A DNA stretch of 64,000 nucleotides from JAAYAY01 sp963674575 (GTDB lineage: Bacteria > Planctomycetota > Planctomycetia > Pirellulales > Thermoguttaceae), in NCBI GenBank assembly GCA_963674575.2, contig CAXXQT010000005.1, positions 62,001-126,000 of the forward strand. The letters run 5' to 3'. Each line of letters starts with the position of its first letter. Position 1 is the stretch's first letter. Of the stretch, positions 1 through 9,138 are shown piece after piece. The notes below the pieces were generated by a model that was not told where the DNA came from, made no database searches, and saw only the letters and a program-made list of their open reading frames with translations. A program made the translations under genes and the position numbers.

Positions 1-83
1 ATCCTGAATACAGGAAATGTCAATAGAAAGAGCACCACGGAGGACATAGAGGACATGGAGAAGAACTGAGCCGGATTCGTCGG

Positions 84-389
84 TCAGGCGTTGTCGCTGC
101 CCAATTCCCGCAGCAACTCGAGGGTGAAGAGTCCTGTGCTGTGGCCGTCGCTGAAGGTGATCTTGTAGGCGTAGTTGCCGGCGGGCTCCATGGCCGTGAT
201 CGTGACGGCGGCGCCGCTCGATTCGGGCACCTTGCCCTGAGCGGCTGCCCGGGTGCGCTCGCTGTTGCAGGTGGCGCAGGGGCAGTGTTGGCGGAGTTGG
301 ATGGGATCGTACAGAACCGACTTGCCGTCGCTCCATTCGATCCGCAGGAGGTTTCCTTCGAGGGCCAGGCGGCTGGGTTGGGGGGTCAT
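84..389 (-). CDS. DUF971 (GBBH-like N-terminal) protein
   Basis: A 101-residue protein matching the small stand-alone DUF971 family, the domain also found at the N-terminus of gamma-butyrobetaine hydroxylase. Visible family features are a strand pattern starting near residue 9 (LEGNLLRIEWSDG), the CPCATC cysteine cluster near residue 36, and a terminal YAYKITFSDGHSTGLFTLELL segment. The cysteines may bind a metal. Stand-alone members are often linked to iron-sulfur functions, but no partner of that kind is next to it here. The ATG at 389 has no clear ribosome binding site. The family call is firm and the cellular role is unknown. Confidence 0.85.
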   Translation of the reverse strand: MTPQPSRLALEGNLLRIEWSDGKSVLYDPIQLRQHCPCATCNSERTRAAAQGKVPESSGAAVTITAMEPAGNYAYKITFSDGHSTGLFTLELLRELGSDNA

Positions 390-415
390 GGGAGGTATTG
401 GGGGAACAGAGGGGA

Positions 416-494
416 CTCAAAGTGAAAACGAATGGCGGCGGAGACAAGGCTGAAGACCGAAGACCGAAGGCTGAAGGACCGAAAAACAGGGACT
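416..494. repeat. Dispersed intergenic element, CTCAAAGTGAAAA type, copy 1
   Basis: Begins with CTCAAAGTGAAAACGAATG and continues with a GAAGACCGAAGACCGAAGG-rich stretch. The same order of words recurs at 19140-19247. This copy lacks the matching inverted right end that the other copy has. It lies just upstream of the minus-strand DUF971 start. No coding potential is evident. Confidence 0.6.
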
Positions 495-530
495 TTCGGC
501 GCATCCAGGTCGGCTTTCCACTCCAGTCAA

Positions 531-622
531 CCTGGCATCAGAAACCTACAGCCTACAGTCTTCAGTCTCCTGCCCTAGCCCAGCATTTCAGGGAGTCTGC
601 AGCTCTCGAAAGCGTCGTCCGG
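531..622 (+). repeat. Dispersed intergenic repeat, copy A (inverted partner at 32330-32416)
   Basis: About 90 bases, from ATCAGAAACCTACAGCCTAC through TTTCAGGGAGTCTGCAG, that match the reverse complement of 32330-32416 with few differences. It lies directly downstream of the minus-strand lipoprotein gene that stops at 647, while the partner lies directly upstream of a sulfatase gene. It encodes nothing recognisable. Confidence 0.65.
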
Positions 623-646
623 ATATAGGATACTTCCCCAAGTTTA

Positions 647-2839
647 TCACATTCGCTTCACATGGCGATACATGGGCAGGTGGCGGTAGTAAACCTGGAG
701 GGTGATGAGGGCCATGGCGGTGGAATACAAGCGACCACCGCGAGCCCCCTGATCCGTGCCGTTGGGGTCCCAACTGCCGACCTTGTGCCCGCTCTTCTCC
801 TGGGTGCGGATCAAGTGCTCGCGCATGCGATGGTTCCAAAGGTCGAAGTTGGGGCCCTCCAGGTGATGCAGAACCTGGGTGGCGTAGTAGTAATAGTAGA
901 TTTCGCCGAGCTTGTTGCTCGATTCGGGCGGCATGTGCTGCATGAGGTACTTGCTGCCCGCCACAAGATTCGGCTCGTCTTTCGGCCATCCCAGGTATTG
1001 TTGTGTGAGGAGGCCGGCGGCCGTCAGGGCGCGTCGTTCGTCCTGGCCGGGCATGTACGCGTAGCGGGAGAACTTCAAATCCTCGGGGCCCACGGCGCAG
1101 GTCTCCGTGAAGCGTCCGGCTCGCGTCAGGGGCAGCTTTCTCACATCAATGCCGGCCAGCTGGGCGCTTCGAATGGCCAGGAAGACCCATCCGGTCACGG
1201 ACATGTCGCCGGCCTGCCCCGGGTTGTAACGCCACCCGCCCTCGGAGTGTTGGGCGTTGAGGAGATATTTGAGGGCGAGTTGGGCGTGGATCTTCAGTCG
1301 GTTGTCTCCTGATAGTCCGTAGGCTTCGCAGAAGGCGATCGTGCCGATGGCATGGGCATACATGCTGCCGCCGAGGTGTCCGTCCTTCTTGTCGTTGCTG
1401 TGGATTTGGTGTTGGGCCAGAAAAACAAGGCCTTTCTCAACGACTTTGTGGTAAGAAGCGAGTTCGGCCGGTTCCTTAGGCGAACGGTTGTGAGTAACGC
1501 CTGCCCCGAGGAAGGGCAGCACGCCGAAGGCAGTTCCCGCGGTGACGCATTCGTCGACACCGCTCTCGGATTCCCCCTGGCAATCGCAATTCGGGATGCC
1601 TTTTGCGTATTCATGGAGGGGCCAACTGCCGTCGGGTTGCTGATGGGCCGCCAGCCACTTGAGGCCGCGCATCACGGCGGCCTCCGATTCGGCAGTGCCG
1701 CCATAGAAATCGAGCAAGGCTTGTTTGCTCTCGGTGGTCAAACGCCCGCCGATCGATCCACGCCGCAACAGGGGCGCGATCTCGGGATTGGCCGTCACAC
1801 CTGGAGGAAGATAGCTATCGTCTTCGTTGCCGATCCGGATCACGATCGGGCCGGCGCTGGTCAGGTGACTTGCCTTGGAAACGACACGCGAGGAGCGGAC
1901 GCGACGCTCCAGGTTCGGCTCCGCCATCAACTCCAGCGTAGCGCTCGTCCCGTCTGCGGCGACCTCGACCTGTTTGGCCGTCACGCCCTTTGGCAGACTG
2001 TCGGCCTGGAGTTGGATGGGACCCTTGTAGCTTCCCCGCTCGATGGGAACGGTCACTCGCTGCGTTTGGCCGGGCTCGATCTGCACCACCTGGAAGGGCT
2101 TGATGGTGTAGGGCTTGCGTTCTACTTTGAGTGGCAGTTCCGTGGCGATCATGCGGCCGTACAGGGTGGTGGCGATGCGAAGTTCCAGATCGCTGTCGGG
2201 GGCGTCACCCGCGGCCGAGATTTCGAGCTTGGTCGTGTCCTTGGCGACCAAAGGGGGAATCAACTTGCAGGCAACCTTTGCCGGGGCTCCTTCAACGCGA
2301 AGCGTGACGGGGTCCCGGAAGCCATTGCGGTTGAGTTTCACGTCCACGGATCGGTTCGTGCCCGGTTGGAGCAGGACGGCCGTCAGGGGCGCCAGGGTGG
2401 GCAAATTCAACTTGGGGACGTGGAGATTGAGCTTGCCGGTGGCAGTTTGCTCTCCGACGGCGACGGTGACCTCGACGGTGCCATCGAGCGAGGCGTCGCC
2501 CAGGGACTGGGCAGCCTTGACGGTCATTTCTCCGGCCGAGGCGTCTTCGGGGATGGAGGGGGCGTCCACCGTGATGCCTTTCGGAGTGGCGCCCACTTTG
2601 ATTTCGACCGGGCCCCGGTTGTCGTTCCGCTGAACCTCGAGTTCCACCTTGGCCTGGGAGCCGGGCATAAGGTTGAGGGGCTTCAAGTCGGCGAGGGTGA
2701 TCGGTTTGGGAGGCGGGGGAGGCGGTTCTGGTTCCGGTTTCGGTTGTTCGGCGACGGGCGGTTCCGAACTTCCGCATCCCGGGAGACCAACGACGAAGCA
2801 AGACGACACGAGAATCAGCAGAACTGCCAGTACTCGCAT
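647..2839 (-). CDS. Lipoprotein with prenyltransferase/squalene-oxidase-like repeats
   Basis: A 730-residue secreted lipoprotein. The start at 2839 follows an AAGGGGG ribosome binding site. Residues 1-21 are a signal peptide ending in the lipobox LPGC, with Cys22 as the lipidated residue. A proline-rich spacer follows (about 28-45), then several beta-sandwich segments (about 50-340). The C-terminal half (about 370-730) is an alpha/alpha-toroid with repeats such as GLKWLAAHQQPDGSW, ALKYLLNAQHSEGGWRY and YSTAMALITLQVYYRHLPMY. This is the planctomycete protein class annotated as prenyltransferase or squalene oxidase repeat. Such proteins lack a demonstrated terpene substrate, so I read this as an envelope protein with a toroid domain and not as a cyclase. 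Membrane anchoring is predicted from the lipobox. Confidence 0.8.
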   Translation of the reverse strand: MRVLAVLLILVSSCFVVGLPGCGSSEPPVAEQPKPEPEPPPPPPKPITLADLKPLNLMPGSQAKVELEVQRNDNRGPVEIKVGATPKGITVDAPSIPEDASAGEMTVKAAQSLGDASLDGTVEVTVAVGEQTATGKLNLHVPKLNLPTLAPLTAVLLQPGTNRSVDVKLNRNGFRDPVTLRVEGAPAKVACKLIPPLVAKDTTKLEISAAGDAPDSDLELRIATTLYGRMIATELPLKVERKPYTIKPFQVVQIEPGQTQRVTVPIERGSYKGPIQLQADSLPKGVTAKQVEVAADGTSATLELMAEPNLERRVRSSRVVSKASHLTSAGPIVIRIGNEDDSYLPPGVTANPEIAPLLRRGSIGGRLTTESKQALLDFYGGTAESEAAVMRGLKWLAAHQQPDGSWPLHEYAKGIPNCDCQGESESGVDECVTAGTAFGVLPFLGAGVTHNRSPKEPAELASYHKVVEKGLVFLAQHQIHSNDKKDGHLGGSMYAHAIGTIAFCEAYGLSGDNRLKIHAQLALKYLLNAQHSEGGWRYNPGQAGDMSVTGWVFLAIRSAQLAGIDVRKLPLTRAGRFTETCAVGPEDLKFSRYAYMPGQDERRALTAAGLLTQQYLGWPKDEPNLVAGSKYLMQHMPPESSNKLGEIYYYYYATQVLHHLEGPNFDLWNHRMREHLIRTQEKSGHKVGSWDPNGTDQGARGGRLYSTAMALITLQVYYRHLPMYRHVKRM

Positions 2840-3035
2840 GGCGCAACCCCCTTCGGTTTGAGACAGCCAAGATGAGCGAAGCCGGGTCCTTCGAGTCGGA
2901 GCCCGGGGGAGTCTCTGCCGCGATTGTCTCTAGCCCCCAGGGGCCAAGTCAACGACTTTCCCGAGAAACCCGATAAGAATTCGCGGATCGTTCACGGGAG
3001 AGGGGGAGGGCTGTTTCTGCCCAGCAGAATCCGGA

Positions 3036-4049
3036 CTAGTGAGCCGGCATGGACGAGATTTGCCCGTGCGGAAGGACGGACCGGCCTGCTTCGCTTGGCT
3101 TCTGCCGCTGGGCAGCGGGGCGTGCCTGCATGGCTTGATTCAAGAAGCGACTGGTTCGACGCTGATAGGAAGCCGTATCCACCCCAATGGCTTCTCCGTG
3201 CCGTGCCCCGGGAACCACCCAGAGCTGGCACTGGCCGCCGACTCGGGATGCAAAGGAGCGGATGGATTCGAGGGGAACGTCGACGTCATTGCGTCCGTGG
3301 ATCAGCAAGACGGGAACTCGCACGCTCGGAGCGATTGACCTGGGGTCGATCGCTTCACGAGTCCGCCGGCAGAAGACTCGCTTGATCCATCGACTCCAGG
3401 CGGCCCACGGAGAATCGCTGTGGTTTCCCGGTAAGTCCCCGGGGTAGGGCTGGAGGCTGTCCAGGATAAGGCCTCGAACAGCGGGTTCCAGCGGCGCGGC
3501 ACAGAAGGCCACGGCCGCTCCCTTCCCGACGCCGATCACCGCCGCCTTTGCGGGAGGCTCGGGGCCTTGGAGGTTCTTCGAATCTGGGGCGGGGCCATGC
3601 TGGCTCTGAGAGGTTCTGGCAAGGGCTGTTCGGACGGCGGCACGCAAGTCGGCAATGTCGGATTCTGTGACTTCGAAGGCGACGTCCCAGTTGCACTGGG
3701 CATGATTTCGTCCGTGGCGGCGATAATCGAAAGTGAATACATCGAAGCCCTCGGATCGGAGGAACTCGACGTAGGGGAGAGCGTTCCAGCGATCCCCGTT
3801 CAACTCATGGCTGTAGACGATGGTCCCCCGGCATTGATCGGTCAGGCTGCCAAGGAAGGTGCCGGCCAGTTCCGTCCCGTCCTCGGTCTGGAAATGGATC
3901 TCCTCGCCATCTTCGATGGGCTCACGCCAGTGGGTGGGCAACCAGGGGCGACGTCGATAGGAATCCGCGGCAACCGGGACGCGCAGCACACGAGCCACCA
4001 CGTGCAGGACGAGGGTGAGAACGAGGAGTGTCAGAAGTAGCCCAACCAT
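3036..4049 (-). CDS. Membrane-anchored alpha/beta-hydrolase-like protein, nucleophile missing
   Basis: A 337-residue protein with an N-terminal membrane anchor (residues 2-26) and an alpha/beta-hydrolase fold. Visible are TIVYSHELNGDRW, VFTFDYRRHGRN, a nucleophile-elbow region VIGVGKGAAVAF, LLIHGRNDVDVPLES with the acid, and PGARHGEA with the histidine. In the elbow the usual G-x-S-x-G reads G-V-G-K-G, so the serine position is Gly175 (GGG, 3525-3527). Either it is not a classical serine hydrolase or it has lost activity. An alternative GTG start lies at 4058. It sits alone between minus-strand genes and no operon is evident. Confidence 0.7.
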   Translation of the reverse strand: MVGLLLTLLVLTLVLHVVARVLRVPVAADSYRRRPWLPTHWREPIEDGEEIHFQTEDGTELAGTFLGSLTDQCRGTIVYSHELNGDRWNALPYVEFLRSEGFDVFTFDYRRHGRNHAQCNWDVAFEVTESDIADLRAAVRTALARTSQSQHGPAPDSKNLQGPEPPAKAAVIGVGKGAAVAFCAAPLEPAVRGLILDSLQPYPGDLPGNHSDSPWAAWSRWIKRVFCRRTREAIDPRSIAPSVRVPVLLIHGRNDVDVPLESIRSFASRVGGQCQLWVVPGARHGEAIGVDTASYQRRTSRFLNQAMQARPAAQRQKPSEAGRSVLPHGQISSMPAH

Positions 4050-4058
4050 GCTACCCAC

Positions 4059-4550
4059 GAAGATACCGTCGCAGAAAGAGGGAGAATTCGATCGAAAAGC
4101 GTTCCGGATTGTTCGTCAGATGTGGTTCACCAACAACGCAACGCAGGAGTGATCGTCCCACGACTCCAGGCAAGAGAAACTCTGGCCCCCAGGGGGAAAA
4201 GAGGAAGTGTCGGGGCCTCAACCTCGTCCAACGAGGTGAGAACACCGACACGGTCTTCAGGAGATCTATTTTAGCCGCGTTAGCAGCCACGCCGACCCCA
4301 CGACCGAGCGGATCGGCCGGTTTGGCTGGGGGAGGCGGCCATGAAAACCAGCCCATCGTGTGCAAATCTCCCATCTGAAGCACTGGTTTCCTCCGGTCAG
4401 GATGCCCGCCTATTGCCGCAACGTGTTGGTTTGAAGGCGTTTAGTGATTCTCGTGCTGTCAGGGGGCGGGAAGCGACGGCTTTGGCGAAGAAAACGGTCG
4501 TGAGGGTCGAAATCTTCTGGGGAACTAGTTGCTGTGGCGGGGTGGTGTAT
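4059..4550. other. Gene-free stretch
   Basis: About 490 bases between the hydrolase start and a long palindrome. Short open frames on both strands lack ribosome binding sites and family resemblance. I see no RNA gene or clear promoter. It presumably holds the promoter of the minus-strand hydrolase. Confidence 0.4.
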
Positions 4551-4650
4551 GCATTACATGGGTGGCACGCTTAGAGCGAAGCGATGGGCGTGGTGATTGA
4601 CCATCCACGCCCATCGCGTCGCTCTGAGCGTGCCACCCACTATGCAATGC
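4551..4650. repeat. Long intergenic palindrome abutting a stop codon
   Basis: Two arms of about 43 and 46 bases separated by about 11. The left arm runs from GCATTACATGGGTGGCACGC to GCGATGGGCGTGG, and the right arm from CCACGCCCATCGCGTCGCTC to CACTATGCAATGC. Pairing is near perfect, with small bulges. It begins immediately after the minus-strand stop at 4651, so it could terminate or stabilise the serine hydrolase transcript. There is no U-run. It may also be a mobile palindromic repeat. Confidence 0.7.
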
Positions 4651-5832
4651 TCATTGCTCTCCCTGCTGACCGTAGGCCTTGATGGCGGCGTTCATGAACA
4701 CGCCCTGGGCCTTGGCTCCGTCGCCGGGGAAACCAGCGTGCTGAACGAGCCACACGCGGATCAGCCCATGGCGGGTGTCGGCCACCGTGTTGGTCGAGTA
4801 GGCCCCGCCGTGGCCGAACGTCGTGTTGCTGACCGAGAGGCCGAAGCCATAGCTGTTCGAGAGGTTCGCCGGTGTCTGGCGGCTGGTCATCTGGCGGACA
4901 GCCTCTTCGGACAGGCAGCGCCGGCCGTCGAGCTGGCCGCCGTTGAGGAGCATCTGGTAGTAGCGTGCCAGGTCGTGGGCCGTGGCGAAAAGGCCGCCGG
5001 CCGGCATGGGGAAGCGGTGGAGCCGGTCGCTGAGGGGATAGAACAACTGGCTGATCGTCGTTTCTTCCAGTCCCTTCTTGCCGGGGCCCGGCTTGTAGGA
5101 CTTGGCGATTCGAGCCACTTGCTCCTCAGTGGGCCAGAAGGTGGTGTCGTTCATGCCGAGGGGGCGAAAGAGCCGCTCGGCGAGGAATTCTTCGTAGGGC
5201 TGGCCCGAGACGACCTCGATGATGCGGGCGGCCGTGTTGATGCCGGCGTTGCTATATTGGTACTTGCTGTCCGGCTCGAACTCGAGGGGCGTCATGGCGT
5301 AGCTGCGGACCCGGGCGCACAACGGATACAGATCCAGGGTCGGTTCTTCAATGCCCGACTTGAAGGGCAGGCCGCTCGTGTGCGTCAACACATTCTTGAC
5401 CGTGATCGGGTGCTTTGGACGACGTAGGAGGACATGGGCGTCGTCCCTTTCGGCAATGACCATCTGACCCTTGAACTCGGGCAGATATTTTTCGACCGGA
5501 TCGTCCACGTTCACCTTGCCTTCATCGACGAGCATCATCAGGCCGGCGCAGGTCATCGACTTGGACTGGGAGGCGATCCAGAACATCGTGTCGGCCTGCA
5601 TCGGCTTCTCGTCGGCCATGTCGGCCCAGCCGACCGTCTCGGTCGAGAGGATCTTGTCCTTGTCGGCCACGAGCATGACCGCCCCGGCAAGCTCCTGGCG
5701 ATCGACAAAGGGCTGAACCTGTTCGGCGAGCTTCGCGGGCGCCGCGGCATGGAGGCAGGGAAGGCCGGCGCCGGCGAAAGCGAGAAGAAAGAGGATCGAC
5801 GTGAAGGAGGAGGTTTTTCTGGGCATGGTCAT
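4651..5832 (-). CDS. Secreted serine hydrolase, class C beta-lactamase / esterase fold
   Basis: A 393-residue penicillin-binding-protein-like hydrolase with a signal peptide (about residues 1-30, ending LHAA). Catalytic motifs are visible: S-x-x-K as Ser88-Gln-Ser-Lys91 in FWIASQSKSM, Y-x-N as YSN in KYQYSNAGINTA, and HGG in FGHGGAYSTN near the C-terminus. This family (EstB, D-aminopeptidases, AmpC-like) hydrolyses esters or peptides. Nothing here suggests antibiotic resistance. A second in-frame ATG lies two codons in. A 100-base palindrome abuts the stop. The divergent sulfatase starts 239 bases away. Confidence 0.85.
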   Translation of the reverse strand: MTMPRKTSSFTSILFLLAFAGAGLPCLHAAAPAKLAEQVQPFVDRQELAGAVMLVADKDKILSTETVGWADMADEKPMQADTMFWIASQSKSMTCAGLMMLVDEGKVNVDDPVEKYLPEFKGQMVIAERDDAHVLLRRPKHPITVKNVLTHTSGLPFKSGIEEPTLDLYPLCARVRSYAMTPLEFEPDSKYQYSNAGINTAARIIEVVSGQPYEEFLAERLFRPLGMNDTTFWPTEEQVARIAKSYKPGPGKKGLEETTISQLFYPLSDRLHRFPMPAGGLFATAHDLARYYQMLLNGGQLDGRRCLSEEAVRQMTSRQTPANLSNSYGFGLSVSNTTFGHGGAYSTNTVADTRHGLIRVWLVQHAGFPGDGAKAQGVFMNAAIKAYGQQGEQ

Positions 5833-6070
5833 CTTTTACGAACCTCTGAGGGGGCTTGTTCGACAGTCGGTACTATCTGACTCGCGTCAGCAAGTGAACC
5901 GCAGAATATCGAACAAGGAATGTCGAGGCAAGAAGGGGGGGCTCAGCAACTCGGCCCGCGACATGGCTGCGAAGGCATTTGCCGGACAACGTTGCGGGCG
6001 GCTACAATTGCGGCAGCGAATCGGCGGATATCGGCGTTTGTTGCTTTGGCACTTCTGGAGATTCTCGATC

Positions 6071-7612
6071 ATGAAACGATGCATGCTGGCGATTCTCGCG
6101 GTTCTGGCCATCCTGGCGACCGTCTCGGCTGACGATCGCAGGCCGAACGTGTTGTTCCTGGCCGTCGATGATCTGAACGACTGGATCGGACCGAACGGCG
6201 AAGGGGGAAACTCGCAAGCCCTCACGCCGAACCTGGATCGGCTCGTCACGCGAGGTGTGTATTTCACCAACGCGCACACGGCCGTGCCGGTGTGCATGGC
6301 GTCGCGGCTTGCGCTGATGAGCGGGATTCGCGCGTCGACTTCCGGACACTATGCCAACCACGCGATCGCCAAAGAGTCGGTGCTGCGGGAGGCCACGATG
6401 CTCCCGGCCTATCTGCGACAGCACGGCTACAAGACGATGGGCGGCGGCAAGCTGTATCATCACGGCACCGACTCGAAAACCGGCTCGTCCGACTGGGATG
6501 AAGTGAAGCCCATTTACGAGATGAGCAAGGAGTGGCGCCAGCGGGGTCACAACTACGGGCAGAATTTCTTCCAGCCTTTTCCAAAGGGCGGCAGCCAGAT
6601 TATTCAGAAATACGGCAAGACGCCGGGGTACTCCCTTTGCGGCGGTCCCCTCGATCGATCCGATATGCCGCGAGGCATCATGCCGGACGAGGAACTTGCC
6701 GACTGGGCCATCGAGCGGCTCAAGGAGCAGCACCAAAAGCCCTTCTTTCTCGCGGTTGGCTTTGCCCGGCCTCACGTGCCCTACACGGCGCCGCGGAAGT
6801 ACTTCGACCTGTACGAAGCCGCGAGCCTGAAGATTCCCTTCGTGCCGGACGACGAATTCAACGACATTCCGCTGATGGGCAAGGTGATGGCCCTGTGCAT
6901 GCTGCCCGGCGGAGACCACTGGTTTGTCACCCACAAGATGGGGCCGGGCTACTGGCGGGATCTGGTCCACGCCTACCTGGCTTGCGTGAGCTTTGCCGAC
7001 GACCAGATCGGACGGGTGCTGAGGGCCCTGGAGGAGAGCCCTTACGGCGGCAACACGATCGTCGTGCTCTGGTCGGATCACGGGCAGCACCTGGGCGAGA
7101 AGAAGCATTGGCGGAAGATGTGTTTGTGGGAGGAATCGACCCGAGTCCCGCTTGTTTGGGTTCTGCCGGACGGACGTCAGGCCGGCGCAAGATGCCAGCG
7201 GCCCGTGAGTCTGCTGGACGTGTACCCGACCCTCGTGGACCTGCTCGATTTGCCGCCGGTTCCGGCCCACGAAGGAATGAGCCTCGTGCCATGGCTGAAC
7301 GATCCGACAACCCCGCGGGAGCAACCGGCGGTCACCACCTGGCACTACAACAACCACAGCATACGGAGCGAGCGGTATCACTACATTCGCTATCGGGACG
7401 GCGCCGAAGAGCTTTACGATCATGTCACGGACCCGGGCGAGCACGTCAATCTGGCCGGCAGGCCGGAGATGGCCGAAGTGCTTGCGGCACACCGCAAGTG
7501 GCTTCCTAAGGAGAATGTGAACCTCTCGACGACGCCGCTGATCGATGCCTTCGGACAGCGGTACCAGGCCTGGTCGGAAGACGAGGGCGAGATTCCGGAG
7601 TGGTTGAGGTAG
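6071..7612 (+). CDS. Secreted sulfatase, iduronate-2-sulfatase-like
   Basis: A 513-residue type I sulfatase. The chosen ATG at 6071 gives a clean signal peptide (residues 1-20); an in-frame extension back to 5801 has no signal peptide or homology. The metal-binding DD pair is Asp33-Asp34 (LAVDDLND). The formylglycine motif is C75-M-A-S-R79, so it has Ala where most sulfatases have Pro. GGGKLYHHG and VVLWSDHGQHLGEKKHW are further active-site motifs. C-x-A-x-R sulfatases are known to be matured by the radical SAM anSME enzymes. The protein should cleave sulfate esters from sulfated glycans outside the cytoplasm. No polysaccharide lyase is adjacent. Confidence 0.9.
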   Translation: MKRCMLAILAVLAILATVSADDRRPNVLFLAVDDLNDWIGPNGEGGNSQALTPNLDRLVTRGVYFTNAHTAVPVCMASRLALMSGIRASTSGHYANHAIAKESVLREATMLPAYLRQHGYKTMGGGKLYHHGTDSKTGSSDWDEVKPIYEMSKEWRQRGHNYGQNFFQPFPKGGSQIIQKYGKTPGYSLCGGPLDRSDMPRGIMPDEELADWAIERLKEQHQKPFFLAVGFARPHVPYTAPRKYFDLYEAASLKIPFVPDDEFNDIPLMGKVMALCMLPGGDHWFVTHKMGPGYWRDLVHAYLACVSFADDQIGRVLRALEESPYGGNTIVVLWSDHGQHLGEKKHWRKMCLWEESTRVPLVWVLPDGRQAGARCQRPVSLLDVYPTLVDLLDLPPVPAHEGMSLVPWLNDPTTPREQPAVTTWHYNNHSIRSERYHYIRYRDGAEELYDHVTDPGEHVNLAGRPEMAEVLAAHRKWLPKENVNLSTTPLIDAFGQRYQAWSEDEGEIPEWLR

Positions 7613-7758
7613 GTTGGCTCTCCCGAGCTCTCCCGAGTCGACCCCGGCCGAGTCAGCGGCGTCCAGTCATCACATGGCGGGCAGCAAGGTGAGTCGGACT
7701 TTGGTGGGAATGGGGGGATCGGTGATGATTCGATGGTCGGCTCGGGAGAGCCAACCTA
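7610..7758. repeat. 19-bp inverted repeat bracketing the sulfatase 3' flank
   Basis: TAGGTTGGCTCTCCCGAGC at 7610-7628 is exactly inverted at 7740-7758, with 111 bases between. The left arm includes the sulfatase TAG stop. The interval contains no gene. It may be a small mobile palindromic unit or a transcript-end structure. Confidence 0.7.
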
Positions 7759-7835
7759 CGGGAGTGCTTGCTCATTCATCGAGAGGCGGATAGGATAGCG
7801 GCGTTCCAGGCGGTATGCACTGGTTGGAGGAGGCC

Positions 7836-8894
7836 ATGAAGACTGCGACGCAATTTGCCACCATCCTTCTTCTTGTGGCGTTTGGCGGCTCTTGTAACGT
7901 CGATCCGATCGTAACAAAAGTCCATAACGCTGTTGGGACTCTTCCTGATTTTCCGAAGATCGACGTTACTGAGCCGGAGCGTTTTCTCAACGACCTCATG
8001 CTCTGCCCCTTCTGGAAAGTCGAGAGGGCGCGAAACGGTTCCTTCGTCGCCAGGCCACGAAGCCTTGGGCCGCGTTGGCCCTCTGACGGAGAGCGGGTGT
8101 TTCTTTTTGACGTCATGGCCCGTGAAGACAAGAGCCTGCCGAAAGACTACAGGATCTACAACGCAGGACTAGGAGGCCACGAGACCTTTTCCTCCTTCGG
8201 CGTCACTGTCGTCTTTGAGAAATCGGATCTCACCAACTCCACGCTCGGAGAGGCTGGACAGGATACTTCCCTCGGCGTGTATGACTCCTATCACACCAAG
8301 ATTGGATCGAACTCTTCTTCGAGTCTCGTTATCAAGCTCAGCACGCAGCATGACATTTATGTGTTCCTGCGAGAGCATGGGGCGGATCCGAAGAGAACGG
8401 CGACCTTTGCAACCGTGACGCCTGTCATGCAGGAATTGGCAAGGATCGCAGGCAGTTCGAAGACCTATCGTACGGAAGAGCGTTACTCGGCGTTCTTCAA
8501 CCTGTTCTTCACTCCTCCGCTGGAAGATCAGAAGATCAAACGGTTGCCTGAGAGCCAAGGCCGAGACACTTTCTGCGGCTACTTCCGGTCCAAACCGGAC
8601 ACAAGCTATGCTGGCGTGAACATCAAGATATCCCAACCCGTTTACTGCCAGGGCGAGGGGACTCGCAGAAGCTCCCGTTTGCAGAAAGCCGAGTACCTCG
8701 GCGCTCCGTATCATGAAGGGGATCTGATGTTCTTCCTGATCGAAGACAATGCGGTTTTCGTTTCAGACGAATACATTCAGAACTTCGGCTGGTACAGCGG
8801 GAATGAGAGTTTCGAGGGCGCCCTCGAGGTGCTGAACGACAGGGACACGGTTCTCCTTACTGCCAATGACAAGTTCACAGGATGGGAGCGATAG
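7836..8894 (+). CDS. Predicted secreted protein of unknown function
   Basis: A 352-residue protein with no family I recognise. The start at 7836 is chosen because GGAGGAGG lies just upstream and it opens directly into a hydrophobic signal (MKTATQFATILLLVAFGGSC). The cysteine after GGS could be a weak lipobox. The rest is soluble and mixed alpha/beta, with two regions of aromatic strands (FFLIEDNAVFVSDEYIQNFGWY near the end). It lies between the sulfatase and an ABC exporter on the same strand, but the 244-base gap downstream argues against one operon. Confidence 0.6.
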   Translation: MKTATQFATILLLVAFGGSCNVDPIVTKVHNAVGTLPDFPKIDVTEPERFLNDLMLCPFWKVERARNGSFVARPRSLGPRWPSDGERVFLFDVMAREDKSLPKDYRIYNAGLGGHETFSSFGVTVVFEKSDLTNSTLGEAGQDTSLGVYDSYHTKIGSNSSSSLVIKLSTQHDIYVFLREHGADPKRTATFATVTPVMQELARIAGSSKTYRTEERYSAFFNLFFTPPLEDQKIKRLPESQGRDTFCGYFRSKPDTSYAGVNIKISQPVYCQGEGTRRSSRLQKAEYLGAPYHEGDLMFFLIEDNAVFVSDEYIQNFGWYSGNESFEGALEVLNDRDTVLLTANDKFTGWER

Positions 8895-9138
8895 GCTAGG
8901 TTTAACCTACGGGAGGCGTTGTGGCGGCGGCCTTGGGAGGGGGCCTCTGCCGGTAAACGTTGGGAAGCCGAAACGCAATCTCCTCCAACTTTGCAGCCCT
9001 GGTTCAAGCTGCTTTGAGGTGGGACGTCCTCGATCGTTTGGCGGACGGCACGGCGGAGCGTGCCTGCTACTTTGCAGAGGGTGTGGCGGCGGCAAGTGCC
9101 TTTCCCGGATGGGGGGGCGAGCCTATAATCTCAGGGTT

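Noticed and set aside
4651..5832. Antibiotic-resistance beta-lactamase.
   Set aside because: The fold motifs are shared by esterases and peptidases, and nothing specific to resistance enzymes is seen.
8866..9138. N-terminal extension of the ABC ATPase back to 8866.
   Set aside because: The extension overlaps the upstream gene and has no family match; the ATG at 9139 gives the normal ATPase start.
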